Part shown: one piece after another, positions 17,087 to 26,266 of the stretch
Layout of the letters: the number at the start of each line of letters is the position of its first letter
How positions within the stretch are numbered: position 1 is the stretch's first letter
Assembly (NCBI GenBank): GCA_025774935.1
Contig: JALGZK010000004.1
Coordinates: forward strand, 124,001 to 188,000
DNA from: a bacterium
Lineage (GTDB): Bacteria; Joyebacterota; Joyebacteria; Joyebacterales; Joyebacteraceae
Direction: 5' to 3'
DNA length: 64,000 bases
Notes under the pieces: generated by a model
The model's database searches: none
What the model was told of the DNA's origin: nothing
Seen by the model: the letters and a program-made list of their open reading frames with translations, nothing else
Translations under genes and position numbers: made by a program

Positions 17087-18256
17087 ATGGTCTTTCTTAG
17101 CGCTTTCGGGCTGTCGTTACTGGCGGTCCTCGCCCTCACCCCGGCTGTCCGCAGCCTGGCTACGAGGCTGCGTTTTCTCGACTTCCCGAGTCAGAGCAAG
17201 GTGCATCTGACGCCGACGCCGCTCATGGGCGGCATCGCCGTCGCGCTCGCGAGCCTCTCGGCGGCCGCCGCCGCTCTGGCACTCATCAAGTGCCCGTACA
17301 GCGCTCGGATCGTCGGGTTCATGTCGGGCGGGCTCATCGTCGTAGTGCTCGGTCTCGCCGACGACGCGAACGGGATGCGTCCCGCGGTGAAGCTGACCGG
17401 CCAGGCCGCCGCGGCTGCCGTCATGCTCCTCTCAGGCGGCGTCGAAGGCCTGCCGCTCCCGCTTCCGATCGCGTTCCCGCTGGCCCTCTTCTGGATGGTC
17501 GGCCTCATGAACGCGTTCAACTTCCTCGACAATATGGACGGCATCACCTCGGGGCTCGCCGCGATCGCGACCTTCGGCATCTTCACGCTCGCTCTCGGCC
17601 AGGGGAACACCCACACTGCCATCGCCGCGATCGCTGTTGCGGGCGGCGCGCTCGGGTTCCTCCGATACAACTTCTCGCCGGCGTCGATCTTCCTGGGCGA
17701 CGCAGGGAGCCTCTTCCTCGGGTATGTCGTCGGGGGTCTCTCGCTCCGCGCGGTCTCCTACGCCGGGGCGGGCTCTACGGCTCTGCTGATACCCGTCCTC
17801 ATGCTCGGCTACCCGATCTTCGACGCGTTCTTCGTGACGGTCGCCCGCCTGAGGGAGGGCCGGGACGTCGCGCAGGGCGGGAGGGACCACAGCTCGCACC
17901 GGCTCGCGCGGCTGGGGATGACGGCGCGGCAGACGGCGACCACGATCTACCTCATCTCTGCGTCGCTGACGGGCGTGGCGGTCTACCTGTCGTTCTTCCA
18001 GATGGACCGTCCCCAGGTCGTGGGCCTCGCGGCGCTCGCGGCGGCGGGCGGCATGGCCTTTCTCGGACTCAGGCTCTTCCGCGTTCCAGTCGCCGAGCGT
18101 GCGATCGAGGCCCTCGCCGACGCTCGCGTTCTCCACGAGCCGACTCAGGAAGAGCTCGCGCTCCTGACGCCTCCTCCCACCGTGGCCAAGGCGACCTCGG
18201 CGACGACCGAGGTACTGGAGCCAGAGGAATCACACGACACCATCGAAGTGCGTTGA
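17087..18256 (+). CDS. Undecaprenyl-phosphate sugar-1-phosphate transferase (WecA/TagO-like)
   Basis: Polyprenyl-phosphate glycosyl-1-phosphate transferase of 389 residues with about ten membrane helices. It would start polysaccharide synthesis by moving a HexNAc-1-phosphate onto undecaprenyl phosphate. Family motifs are all present: LADDANGMRPAVKLTGQ, NAFNFLDNMDGITSG with its catalytic Asp pair, FLGDAGSLFLGY, and the cytoplasmic loop HSSHRLARLGM. A hydrophilic tail of about 50 residues follows the last helix. ATG 17087 has AAGGA upstream. It closes the EPS locus; seryl-tRNA synthetase follows 42 bp later. Confidence 0.88.
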   Translation: MVFLSAFGLSLLAVLALTPAVRSLATRLRFLDFPSQSKVHLTPTPLMGGIAVALASLSAAAAALALIKCPYSARIVGFMSGGLIVVVLGLADDANGMRPAVKLTGQAAAAAVMLLSGGVEGLPLPLPIAFPLALFWMVGLMNAFNFLDNMDGITSGLAAIATFGIFTLALGQGNTHTAIAAIAVAGGALGFLRYNFSPASIFLGDAGSLFLGYVVGGLSLRAVSYAGAGSTALLIPVLMLGYPIFDAFFVTVARLREGRDVAQGGRDHSSHRLARLGMTARQTATTIYLISASLTGVAVYLSFFQMDRPQVVGLAALAAAGGMAFLGLRLFRVPVAERAIEALADARVLHEPTQEELALLTPPPTVAKATSATTEVLEPEESHDTIEVR

Positions 18257-18298
18257 CGCGTGCCGGCGTCGCGGCGCGCCCCGTGAGCGGATAGGTCT

Positions 18299-19570
18299 AT
18301 GCTGGATCTGAAGTTCATACGCGGAAACCCCGAGGTCGTCCGGAAGGCAATCATCGACAAGGGCGAGAAGGCCGATCTCGATGACCTCCTCTCGCTCGAC
18401 GAGGACCTGCGGAAGACCATCGTCGAGTCGGAGGCGCTCAAGAACGAGCGGAACGTCGAGAGCGAGAAGATCGCCCGGCTCAAGAAGGAGGGCGCGAACG
18501 CCTCCGCGGAGATCGAGCAGATGCGCGAGGTCTCCGCGCGGATCAAGGAGTTCGACGAGAAGATCGGGGGCGTCCGCGGCAAGCTCGACGCGATCCTCCT
18601 CACGATCCCGAACGTCCCCCACGAGTCGGTTCCCGTCGGCCGCGACGAGGATGAGAACGTCGTGGTGCGCGAGTGGGGAGAGCCCTCATCGCTCGTGCCG
18701 ACACCGGTTCCCCACTGGGAGATCGGCGAGACCCTCGGCATCCTCGACCTCAAGGCCGGGAGCCGCATCGCCGGCTCCGGCTTCGTCGCGTTCACCGGTG
18801 CGGGGGCGCGCCTCGAGCGCGCTCTCATCGCGTTCATGCTCGACCTCCACACGCGAGAGCACGGGTACACGGAAGTGTCGCCGCCGTTCGTCGCCGACCG
18901 CGACGCGATGGTGGGGACCGGGCAGCTCCCGAAGCTCGAGAACGACATGTACCACAGCCCGGAGGACGACCTCTTCCTCATCCCGACGGGCGAGGTTCCT
19001 CTCACGAACCTCCATCGCGGGGAGATCCTCGACGGAGACAGGCTTCCCCTGAAGTACACCGCCTACACGCCGTGCTTCCGCCGCGAGGCGGGGTCCTACG
19101 GGAAGGACACCCGAGGCCTCCTCCGAGTGCACCAGTTCGACAAGGTCGAGATGGTGAAGCTCGTCGAACCGGAGACGTCGTACGACGAGCTCGAGTCGCT
19201 GACCGCGAACGCCGAGAAGGTCCTCCAGCTGCTCGGTCTACCGTACCGGGTCAAGGTACTCTGCACGGGCGACCTCTCGTTCTCAGCGGCGAAGTGCTAC
19301 GACATCGACGTGTGGTCGGCGGGCGTGAGCCAGTGGCTTGAGCTGTCCTCGTGCAGCAACTTCGAGGACTTCCAGGCGAGGCGCGCGGGGCTCAAGTACC
19401 ACCCCGTCGGCGGAGGGAAGGCTCGCTTTGTGCATACGCTGAACGGCTCCGGCGTCGCGATGGCGCGCACGGTCGTCGCGATCCTCGAGAACTACCAGAC
19501 CGAAACGGGCACGATCGTCGTACCGGAGGTGCTGCGTCCCTACATGGACGGCCTCGAGGAGATCACGTAG
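18299..19570 (+). CDS. serS: Seryl-tRNA synthetase
   Basis: Class II aminoacyl-tRNA synthetase of 423 residues that charges tRNA-Ser and, in organisms using selenocysteine, also tRNA-Sec, relevant to the tRNA-Sec at 55043. The N-terminal helical arm (about residues 30-100) is an antiparallel coiled coil. Motif 2 is [15 protein letters not shown] with HQFDKVEM after it, and motif 3 is [18 protein letters not shown] near the C terminus. Length and gene order of domains are standard. The ATG has GGATAGG upstream. A hairpin terminator lies 64 bp after the stop. Confidence 0.95.
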   Translation: MLDLKFIRGNPEVVRKAIIDKGEKADLDDLLSLDEDLRKTIVESEALKNERNVESEKIARLKKEGANASAEIEQMREVSARIKEFDEKIGGVRGKLDAILLTIPNVPHESVPVGRDEDENVVVREWGEPSSLVPTPVPHWEIGETLGILDLKAGSRIAGSGFVAFTGAGARLERALIAFMLDLHTREHGYTEVSPPFVADRDAMVGTGQLPKLENDMYHSPEDDLFLIPTGEVPLTNLHRGEILDGDRLPLKYTAYTPCFRREAGSYGKDTRGLLRVHQFDKVEMVKLVEPETSYDELESLTANAEKVLQLLGLPYRVKVLCTGDLSFSAAKCYDIDVWSAGVSQWLELSSCSNFEDFQARRAGLKYHPVGGGKARFVHTLNGSGVAMARTVVAILENYQTETGTIVVPEVLRPYMDGLEEIT

Positions 19571-19633
19571 CAGGGGTCCGCGACCGCGCTCGGCGAGCAG
19601 AGCTGCGACCCGTCCACGATCGAAGACCGCTAC

Positions 19634-19659
19634 GAGAGGCCGGTACCACCCGGCCTCTC
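19634..19659 (+). terminator. Hairpin terminator after serS
   Basis: Perfect 10 bp stem (19634-19643 with 19650-19659), 6-nt loop, with a pyrimidine-rich but short T tail. It lies between serS and the next promoter at 19743. Confidence 0.55.
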
Positions 19660-19742
19660 TCGCGTGAGAGCCCGCCCGAGCGCCTCTCTGCGAGTGCTCC
19701 TCCGCGAGAGAAGGCGCACGGACAGCCGGCGCTGGCGTGACC

Positions 19743-19771
19743 TTGACTTGCCGCCACGGCGCCGCTAGACT
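19743..19771 (+). promoter_or_regulatory. Promoter for the PorY-PorX unit
   Basis: TTGACT at 19743-19748, 17 bp spacer, TAGACT at 19766-19771; leader of about 36 nt. Confidence 0.65.
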
Positions 19772-19813
19772 GCGAAACAGACGGTCGAAAGGCGCGTTAC
19801 GAGGAGTGAGGAT

Positions 19814-21091
19814 ATGCCCGCTCGGAAGACGAAATGGGCCGACGGCGAACGGCTCGGGGCGATCCGCTCGCGGGCGTACGTCTTCGTCGCGATCTCCGTC
19901 CTCGCGCTCGCCATCTTCCTCTACACGAACAACATGATTCGGCGTCTGGAGCACCAGACGGCCACGCTGTCGAGGTCGATCGCGGGCCTCTGCGCCTCGG
20001 CGACCTACGCCGCCGGGGAGAACGAGGAGCTCCGCGCGATCTTCTCCGACCTGATCGAGCGCATCAACTTCCCGATCGTCATCTCGGACGTCCGCGGCGT
20101 GCCGATCACGTGGCGGGGGCTCCCGATCGACGTCGACCCTTACGAGGTGACGCACCAGGAGTACCTGGACGCGAGCTCCGACAATCCGCCGGAGACGGCG
20201 CTCGGCGGGGTGATGCACTTCATGCGCGAGCTCGACCGGTTGCACGCGCCGATCCCGATGACGCACCCCGGTTCGGAGAGCGTTCTCGGGTACATCCACT
20301 ACGGCGAGTCGAGCCTCGTCCGCGAGATGAGATACATGCCCGCGCTCGAGCTCATCGCGTTCGGCGTTCTCGCCGCGCTCGGGTTCCTCGGGTTCCGGAA
20401 CGCGAAGATCGCGGAGCTCCGGTCGATCTGGGTCGGGATGGCGAAGGAGACGGCGCACCAGCTGGGGACCCCGATCTCGTCCCTCATGGGTTGGATCGAA
20501 CTCATCAGGGAGACGGCCGTCGAGGGGTGCGACGTGGCCGAGGTCACGCGGATGACGCAGGAGATGCAGCGCGACCTCGAGCGGCTCGAGAAGATCTCCC
20601 TCAGGTTCAACCAGATCGGCTCGGTCCCGAAGACCCGGAGGCAGGACCTGGTCGTCGTGCTCCGGGAGGCGGTCGATTACCTGAGACGCAGGCTCGAGGC
20701 TCTCGGCAAGGACGTCGAGGTCAGAGAGAACTATGCGGAACTCCCGCCCGTCGAGATCAACAGGGAGCTCATGGAGTGGGTCATCGAGAACCTGGTGAAG
20801 AATTCCGCGGAGGCACTTCCCCAGAAGGGCGGCCTCATTGAGATCTCGACCGAGTACGCGGCCAAGGACGGCATGGTGAGGGTCCTCTTCACCGACAACG
20901 GCAAGGGGCTCTCGGCCGCCGACAGGCGCCGCATCTTCGCCCCGGGCTACTCGACCAAGAGGAAGGGCTGGGGGCTGGGGCTGGCGCTCGCCAGGCGTAT
21001 CATCGACGAGTACCACAAGGGACGGCTCTACGTCGGTTGGTCTGAGGCGGGGAAGGGCACGACGTTCGTGGTGTCGTTGCCCGCGAGCTGA
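19814..21091 (+). CDS. Sensor histidine kinase, PorY-like
   Basis: Membrane sensor kinase of 425 residues. One helix near residues 20-39 and another near 173-193 flank a periplasmic sensing domain of about 130 residues. The cytoplasmic part has the H box AKETAHQLGTPISSL with His215, an N box ENLVKNSAEAL (Asn330), DNGKGL and GWGLGLALARRI. The AHQLGTPISSLMGW form of the H box is typical of the PorY group, which partners PorX to control type IX secretion in Bacteroidota. The PorX-like gene lies 62 bp downstream, which strongly supports pairing. No HAMP domain is evident. Confidence 0.82.
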   Translation: MPARKTKWADGERLGAIRSRAYVFVAISVLALAIFLYTNNMIRRLEHQTATLSRSIAGLCASATYAAGENEELRAIFSDLIERINFPIVISDVRGVPITWRGLPIDVDPYEVTHQEYLDASSDNPPETALGGVMHFMRELDRLHAPIPMTHPGSESVLGYIHYGESSLVREMRYMPALELIAFGVLAALGFLGFRNAKIAELRSIWVGMAKETAHQLGTPISSLMGWIELIRETAVEGCDVAEVTRMTQEMQRDLERLEKISLRFNQIGSVPKTRRQDLVVVLREAVDYLRRRLEALGKDVEVRENYAELPPVEINRELMEWVIENLVKNSAEALPQKGGLIEISTEYAAKDGMVRVLFTDNGKGLSAADRRRIFAPGYSTKRKGWGLGLALARRIIDEYHKGRLYVGWSEAGKGTTFVVSLPAS

Positions 21092-21153
21092 GGGGCGCGG
21101 GCCGTCTCCCGCGAGCGAACTCGAACGACGAACAGGAAGAAGGGCGGCTTCGG

Positions 21154-22719
21154 ATGGACGCACCGGCGCGCAGGATACTCTGGGTGGACGATGAGATCGA
21201 CATGCTCAAGCCGCACATCATCTTCCTCGAGCAGAAGGGCTTCGAGATCGGCACGGCCTCGGGTGGAGAGGAGGCAATCGACCGCCTGAAGGACTCGAGC
21301 TTCGACCTGGTGCTCCTCGACGAGATGATGCTGGGGATGGACGGGCTCGAGACGCTGGGGGAGATCAAGGAGCTCGACCCCTCGCTTCCGGTAGTGATGG
21401 TGACGAAGAGCGAGGAAGAGGAGCTCATGAACGACGCGCTCGGGAAGCGCATCGACGACTTCCTCATCAAGCCGGTGAAGCCGACGCAGGTCTTCCTGGC
21501 CATCAAGCGCATCCTCGACGGGCGCAGGCTCCTCCGGGATCAGCTCGCGCAGACGTACGCGCAGGAGTTCAACGAGCTGCGCTCTCGCCTCATGGGTCCT
21601 CTCGACTGGGAGGAGTGGATCCAGCTCTACCTCCGGCTGGTCAACTGGGACATCGAGCTCGACAGGTTCCGCGACCCGGGGCTCAGGCAGACGCACTCCG
21701 ACCTGGAGCAGTCGGCGAACGTCGAGTTCGCGCGCTACATGGTCGACGTCTACCACGACTGGGTCAACGGCGCCGAGGGCAGCCCGCCGCTCTCGGTCGA
21801 CATCTTCAAGACCTACGTGGCGCCCAGGCTAAAGGCCAAGGAGAAGGTCTACTTCGTCGTGCTCGACTGCATGCGGCTCGACCACTGGCTGAGCCTGCAG
21901 CCGAGCCTGGAACCGTTCTTCAACATCACGAATCACTTCTACTACTCGATCCTCCCGACCGCGACTCCGTACTCGAGGAACGCGCTCTTCAGCGGGCTCT
22001 ATCCGATCGAGCTCACGAACCACTTCCCGGACCTCTGGAAGAGGCCGCAGAAGGACGAGTACAGCAAGAACCGGTACGAGCGGCAGCTGATGGACATCCA
22101 GCTCAAACGGCACGGCATCCGCCTCTCGCCCGAGCACAAGTACGTGAAGATCTACGAGAAGGACGAGGCGGACAACGTCCGCCGGCAGATGTCGTCGATG
22201 CACGAGCACCAGTTCGTCTCGCTCGTCTATAACTTCGTCGACATCCTCTCGCACTCGAGGTCGGAGTCCGAGATCCTCCAGGAGATCGCTCCGGACGAGC
22301 CGGCGTTCAGGTCGCTAGTCCGCTCGTGGTTCAACCACTCGGCGCTCTACCACATCATCGCGGAGATGGCGCGCCAGAAGGCGACGGTCGTGCTCACCAC
22401 CGACCACGGCGCAGTGCTGGGGCGTCGGGCGGCGCTGGTCCGCGGGAACAGGGAGACCTCTACCAACCTCAGGTACAAGTTCGGGAGCAACCTCGGGTGC
22501 GACGAGAAGGAGACCTTCCTCATCAAGGTGCCGTCCGAGTACAGGCTCCCGAGCGACGGGCCGAGCAAGCAGTACGCGATCGCCAAGGAGGACTACTACT
22601 TCGTCTACCCGACGGAGTTCCACCGCTACGAACGCCAGTACAAGGGCAGCTTCCAGCACGGCGGGATCTCGCTCGAGGAGATGATCCTGCCCTGCGCCGT
22701 CATGCTCCCGAGGACATAG
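21154..22719 (+). CDS. porX: Response regulator with PglZ domain, PorX-like
   Basis: Protein of 521 residues: a receiver domain (about 1-120) with acidic pocket VDDE, phospho-acceptor Asp56 (LLDEMM) and switch Lys in VTKSEEEE, a helical linker, and a C-terminal PglZ/alkaline-phosphatase-like domain (about 215-520) with VVLDCMRLDHW, the TATPYSRNALFSG segment and TTDHGA metal ligands. This architecture is that of PorX, whose PglZ domain is a zinc phosphodiesterase acting on oligonucleotides and which regulates type IX secretion in Porphyromonas. There is no DNA-binding domain. GGAAGAAGGGCGG precedes the ATG. It forms an operon with the kinase upstream. Confidence 0.88.
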   Translation: MDAPARRILWVDDEIDMLKPHIIFLEQKGFEIGTASGGEEAIDRLKDSSFDLVLLDEMMLGMDGLETLGEIKELDPSLPVVMVTKSEEEELMNDALGKRIDDFLIKPVKPTQVFLAIKRILDGRRLLRDQLAQTYAQEFNELRSRLMGPLDWEEWIQLYLRLVNWDIELDRFRDPGLRQTHSDLEQSANVEFARYMVDVYHDWVNGAEGSPPLSVDIFKTYVAPRLKAKEKVYFVVLDCMRLDHWLSLQPSLEPFFNITNHFYYSILPTATPYSRNALFSGLYPIELTNHFPDLWKRPQKDEYSKNRYERQLMDIQLKRHGIRLSPEHKYVKIYEKDEADNVRRQMSSMHEHQFVSLVYNFVDILSHSRSESEILQEIAPDEPAFRSLVRSWFNHSALYHIIAEMARQKATVVLTTDHGAVLGRRAALVRGNRETSTNLRYKFGSNLGCDEKETFLIKVPSEYRLPSDGPSKQYAIAKEDYYFVYPTEFHRYERQYKGSFQHGGISLEEMILPCAVMLPRT

Positions 22720-22727
22720 CGAGGTTC

Positions 22728-23225
22728 ATGGACACCCGCTCCGAACGCTTCCGCACGTCCTCCCCGGACGAGACCCGGGAGATCGGGCGCGCGCTCGGCG
22801 CGCTGCTCGGGCCTGGCGATCTGGTCGCCCTCACGGGAGACCTCGGAAGCGGCAAGACGGTGATGATCCAGGGCATCTCGCGAGGGCTCGGGTTCGACGG
22901 ATACGTGTCGAGCCCCTCGTTCGTCATAGTCAACGAGTACGAGGGACGCGCGCCCATCTACCACGTCGATCTCTATCGCATCGAAGGTGCCGACTCGCTT
23001 CACGACATCGGCTACCGGGAGTTCTACTTCGGCGACGGCGTCGTTCTCGTGGAGTGGGCGGACCGCGCGCCGGAGCTCCTGCCCGCGGAGCGGCTCGAGG
23101 TCGCGATCGGGATGACCGGCCGCGACGGACGGGAGCTCGCCCTCGAAGCGCGTGGCGCCCGTGCGGCCGCGCTTCTCGAGAGGCTCACGCAGGCAGTCGA
23201 GGACCAAGGCGGCCGCCCCGCCTGA
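22728..23225 (+). CDS. tsaE: tRNA threonylcarbamoyladenosine biosynthesis ATPase TsaE
   Basis: ATPase of 165 residues needed to recycle the TsaB-TsaD complex that makes t6A37 on ANN-decoding tRNAs. Walker A is GDLGSGKT (about residues 38-45), SSPSFVIVNEY and YHVDLYRIEG are the conserved TsaE strands, and VLVEWADR holds the Walker-B-like segment. ATG 22728 lies 8 bp after the PorX stop with GCGAGG upstream. TsaB follows at 11 bp; TsaD is not in the window. Confidence 0.92.
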   Translation: MDTRSERFRTSSPDETREIGRALGALLGPGDLVALTGDLGSGKTVMIQGISRGLGFDGYVSSPSFVIVNEYEGRAPIYHVDLYRIEGADSLHDIGYREFYFGDGVVLVEWADRAPELLPAERLEVAIGMTGRDGRELALEARGARAAALLERLTQAVEDQGGRPA

Positions 23226-23236
23226 CCGGAGGGACC

Positions 23237-23926
23237 GTGCTCGTTCTCACAATCGAGACATCGACGCCGAGCGAGGAGGTCGCCGTCGTCGACGACGGCG
23301 GGGTACTCGCATACGAGCGCCGGGTCGCCGGACGCGGACACGCCGACGAACTCCTCTCGGCGATCTCGGCCGTGCTCGGGCAGTCGGGGACGCCGCTCGA
23401 ACGGCTCGACGCCATCGCGGTCTCGATCGGCCCGGGGAGGTTCACCGGGCTCCGCGTGGGTCTCTCGACCGCAAAGGGCCTCGCCGCGGCGTCGGGTGTC
23501 CCGGTGCTTCCGGCGCCGACGCTCGAGGCGCTCGCCAAGAGCGGCGGAGTCTTCGATGGGCTCGTCTGCCCCATGCTCGACGCGCGACGGGGCGAGGTGT
23601 ACGCCGGGCTCTTCTTCGGGAGCGCCGGGCACGGCAGGATACTCCCCGACGCCGCTCTCCCGCCCGAGCGGCTCGTCGAGCGGGTGACCGAGAGCGCCGC
23701 AGGCGAGTCGGTTCTCTTCCTGGGGACCGGCGTGGCGGCGTGCGGCGACCTCGTCCGGTCCTCCTTCGGTGACCGGGCGGTCTTCCCATCTCCGGAGATC
23801 GAGGCGCCGTCGCCGATCGCCGTCGCGGAGGCTGCCCTCGAGGCGGCTCGCCGCCTGACGGGCGACCACCACGAGACGGCGACGGACCTCGACGCGCTCG
23901 AGCCCGTCTATCTCAGGGGCCTCTGA
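23237..23926 (+). CDS. tsaB: tRNA threonylcarbamoyladenosine biosynthesis protein TsaB
   Basis: Protein of 229 residues with the ASKHA fold, partner of TsaD in t6A synthesis. The N-terminal LTIETSTPSEEVAVVDDGG and the GPGRFTGLRVGLSTAKGLA segment are diagnostic of TsaB. The GTG start follows GGAGGG by 5 bp. Standard tsaE-tsaB-rimI order. Confidence 0.92.
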   Translation: MLVLTIETSTPSEEVAVVDDGGVLAYERRVAGRGHADELLSAISAVLGQSGTPLERLDAIAVSIGPGRFTGLRVGLSTAKGLAAASGVPVLPAPTLEALAKSGGVFDGLVCPMLDARRGEVYAGLFFGSAGHGRILPDAALPPERLVERVTESAAGESVLFLGTGVAACGDLVRSSFGDRAVFPSPEIEAPSPIAVAEAALEAARRLTGDHHETATDLDALEPVYLRGL

Positions 23927-23972
23927 CCGGGGGGTCCGGGTCGTCTCGCCGTGGCGCGGAGGAGAAGTGGCG

Positions 23973-24437
23973 GTGTCCGATCTCACCATCAGGCCGATGA
24001 CGATGCGCGACCTCGACGGCGTGTGCCGGATCGAGAACATCTCGTTCAGCGCACCGTGGTCGCGCGAGTCCTTCGAGACGGAGGTCCTGAAGAGCAAGGC
24101 CGCGGTCTCCTGGATCGCCGAGAGGGCGGGTGTTCTCGTCGGCTACCTGATCTCGTGGCTGGTCGTCGACGAGCTTCACATCGGGAACATCGCCGTCGAT
24201 CCCGACGTCCGCGGCTCGGGCATCGGGGCGGCGCTTGTCCGGAAGTCGCTCGGCGACGCGGCGGCGCGGGGCGTCACCTACGCGACGCTCGAGGTACGGG
24301 TCTCGAACGAGCAGGCGATCGCCCTCTACGAGCGGTTCTCCTTCCGGGGGGTAGCGATGAGAACGAGATACTACTCCGACACCGGCGAGGACGCGCTCGT
24401 CATGATGAGGGAGCTCTCCACGGAGGACGCGGAGTGA
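23973..24437 (+). CDS. rimI: Ribosomal-protein-alanine N-acetyltransferase RimI
   Basis: GNAT-fold acetyltransferase of 154 residues. The acetyl-CoA pyrophosphate loop is VRGSGIGAALV (about residues 82-92), the opening TIRPMTMRDLDGVCRIEN and the C-terminal ALYERFSFRGVAMRTRYYSD are typical of RimI, which modifies ribosomal protein S18 and is often encoded beside tsaB. GTG 23973 is preferred over GTG 23967 because GGAGGAG at 23958-23964 is then 8 bp away; the other would be only 2 bp away. Its stop overlaps the next start (GTGA). Confidence 0.88.
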   Translation: MSDLTIRPMTMRDLDGVCRIENISFSAPWSRESFETEVLKSKAAVSWIAERAGVLVGYLISWLVVDELHIGNIAVDPDVRGSGIGAALVRKSLGDAAARGVTYATLEVRVSNEQAIALYERFSFRGVAMRTRYYSDTGEDALVMMRELSTEDAE

Positions 24438-25267
24438 GCGCGAAGCTGAGAGACAGGGGCGATGCGGACCGCGACGTCGAACGCGCCGCGAAGCTCCTCG
24501 AGAGGCGCGGCGCCGGACGCCCCTCGCTCGCGGTCGTCCTCGGCTCCGGCCTGTCGTCGTTCGGCGAGGATTTGGAAGACGCGGTAGTCGTCCCGTACGC
24601 GGACGTGCCGGGCATGCCGGCGCCCGCGGTGAGCGGCCACGCCGGCTCGGTCGTGGCCGGCAGGCTGGGTGGCAGACAGGCTCTCGTCTTCTCCGGGCGC
24701 GTCCATCACTACGAGAACCGGATGCCCGCGGAGGTGACGTTCGCGGTCAGGCTGGTGGCGAGGCTGGGGGTTCCGGTGCTCGTCGTGACGAACGCCGCCG
24801 GCGGTCTCGACCCGGGTTTCGAGGTGGGCGACCTCATGCTCATTCGCGACCAGATCTCGATGATCTCGGGGCCGCGCAGGCTCACGGCCGCGCTCGCCGG
24901 CGGCACGTTCCGAATGGGGGAAGCCTATTCGGAGCGCCTTCAGGCTCTCGCGCGCGTCGCCGCCGCTGAGCGCGGGATACGGCTCCGCGAGGGCGTCTAC
25001 CTGGGGTCGCTCGGTCCGACCTACGAGACCCCCGCAGAGATCGGCCTGGCACGAACGGTGGGGGCGTCCGCGGTCGGCATGTCGACCGTTCCCGAGGTCC
25101 AGATGGCCACAGCACGGGGTCTCGAGGTCCTGGGGATCTCCCTCATCACGAACGTCCCTCTCCCCGGGCGCTTCCACGAGACCACTCACAAGGAGGTGCT
25201 CGCGGCGGGAAGGGAGGGAGGAAGGCGTCTCCTTTCGCTCGTCTCGGGGGTCGCCGAGAAGCTATAA
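24434..25267 (+). CDS. Purine nucleoside phosphorylase
   Basis: Trimeric-type (PNP/MTAP family) phosphorylase of 277 residues, splitting purine nucleosides with phosphate. Visible motifs are VVLGSGLSSFGE (phosphate loop), GHAGSVVAG, SGRVHHYE, TNAAGGLDPGFEVGDLM, GPTYETPAE, VGMSTVPE and SLITNVPLPG, where the Asn selects 6-oxopurines in this family. The GTG start overlaps the rimI stop. The last codons are followed at once by a TATAAT box for the next gene. Confidence 0.9.
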   Translation: MSAKLRDRGDADRDVERAAKLLERRGAGRPSLAVVLGSGLSSFGEDLEDAVVVPYADVPGMPAPAVSGHAGSVVAGRLGGRQALVFSGRVHHYENRMPAEVTFAVRLVARLGVPVLVVTNAAGGLDPGFEVGDLMLIRDQISMISGPRRLTAALAGGTFRMGEAYSERLQALARVAAAERGIRLREGVYLGSLGPTYETPAEIGLARTVGASAVGMSTVPEVQMATARGLEVLGISLITNVPLPGRFHETTHKEVLAAGREGGRRLLSLVSGVAEKL

Positions 25268-25268
25268 T
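25263..25268 (+). promoter_or_regulatory. Probable -10 for accD-folC
   Basis: A perfect TATAAT overlaps the stop of the phosphorylase gene. No good -35 is seen at 16-18 bp. The predicted transcript would begin inside a 7 bp GC hairpin (25274-25280 with 25287-25293), leaving a leader of about 90 nt. Confidence 0.45.
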
Positions 25269-25363
25269 ATGGAGGCGCGCCTGCGGGCGCGCCCGGGCCG
25301 GTCGGCCCCCGCGTTCGCCGGCCGGATGACTCGAGGACAGCCCTCGTCAGGAGGGGTTTGCGC

Positions 25364-26266
25364 ATGGACCAGGTATCGTGGCTCAAGCGGCGTAAACGGG
25401 GCATCAAGGACAGCAAGAAGCGAGAGATGCCCGACGGCCTCTGGCGCAAGTGCGAGGGGTGCGGCGAGATCGTCTACCACAAGGAGCTCGAGCGGAACCT
25501 GTGGACCTGCAACAAGTGCGGATACCACTTCCGGCTCCAGGCGAATCAGTACCGCGACATCCTCGTCGATCCCGGCAGCTTCGTAGAGCTGCTCTCGGGC
25601 ATCGAGTCGACAGACCCGCTCGAGTTCGTCGACTCGAAGAAGTACTCTGACAGGCTCACGGCCGCGAAGAAGAAGACGGGGCACAACTCCGCGGTGCTGA
25701 CAGGGAGCGGGCGGCTGGGCGGTCACCTCGCGATGCTCGCGCTTCTGGATTTCGGCTTCCTGGGGGGGAGCATGGGATCGGTGATGGGTGAGAAGATCGC
25801 CCGGCTCACGCGGATGGCGATCGAGGAACGCGTGCCGCTCATCACGCTCTCGAGCACGGGGGGAGCCCGGATGCAGGAAGGGATCCTCTCGCTCATGCAG
25901 ATGGCCAAGACGAGCGCGATGCTCGCGAGGCTCCACGACGAGGGACTCCTGCACGTCGCGATCCAGGCGCACCCGACGACCGGGGGCGTCACCGCGAGTT
26001 TCGCGTCCCTCGGGGACGTCATCATAGCCGAGCCCGGCGCGCTCATCGGCTTCGCCGGGCCGAGGGTGATCCAGCAGACGATCCGAGAGGACCTTCCCGA
26101 AGGCTTCCAGCGTTCCGAGTTCCTGATGGAGCACGGCATGATCGACATCGTCGTGCACCGCAAGGAGCTCAAGGACGTGGTGGTCAAGGTCCTCGACTTC
26201 TTCACGAACGACGGTCCGGACCGCGCGGAGGACACGCTTGGCCAGGCAAGGAAACAAGGTCTTTGA
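25364..26266 (+). CDS. accD: Acetyl-CoA carboxylase carboxyltransferase subunit beta
   Basis: Beta subunit (300 residues) of the carboxyltransferase that makes malonyl-CoA for fatty-acid synthesis. The N-terminal zinc ribbon has Cys30, Cys33, Cys49 and Cys52. The crotonase-like core includes LTGSGRLGGHLAMLALLDF, STGGARMQEGILSLMQMAK and TTGGVTASFA, with GEPGALIGFAGPRVI-like sequence near residue 220. ATG 25364 has AGGAGGGG 7 bp upstream; an upstream TTG abuts that site and is rejected. folC overlaps its 3' end, an order seen in many bacteria. Confidence 0.95.
   Translation: MDQVSWLKRRKRGIKDSKKREMPDGLWRKCEGCGEIVYHKELERNLWTCNKCGYHFRLQANQYRDILVDPGSFVELLSGIESTDPLEFVDSKKYSDRLTAAKKKTGHNSAVLTGSGRLGGHLAMLALLDFGFLGGSMGSVMGEKIARLTRMAIEERVPLITLSSTGGARMQEGILSLMQMAKTSAMLARLHDEGLLHVAIQAHPTTGGVTASFASLGDVIIAEPGALIGFAGPRVIQQTIREDLPEGFQRSEFLMEHGMIDIVVHRKELKDVVVKVLDFFTNDGPDRAEDTLGQARKQGL

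Noticed and set aside
5465-18256. EPS locus as a recently acquired genomic island
   Set aside because: Base composition, codon style and promoter form look like the rest of the window; no tRNA, integrase or repeats flank it.
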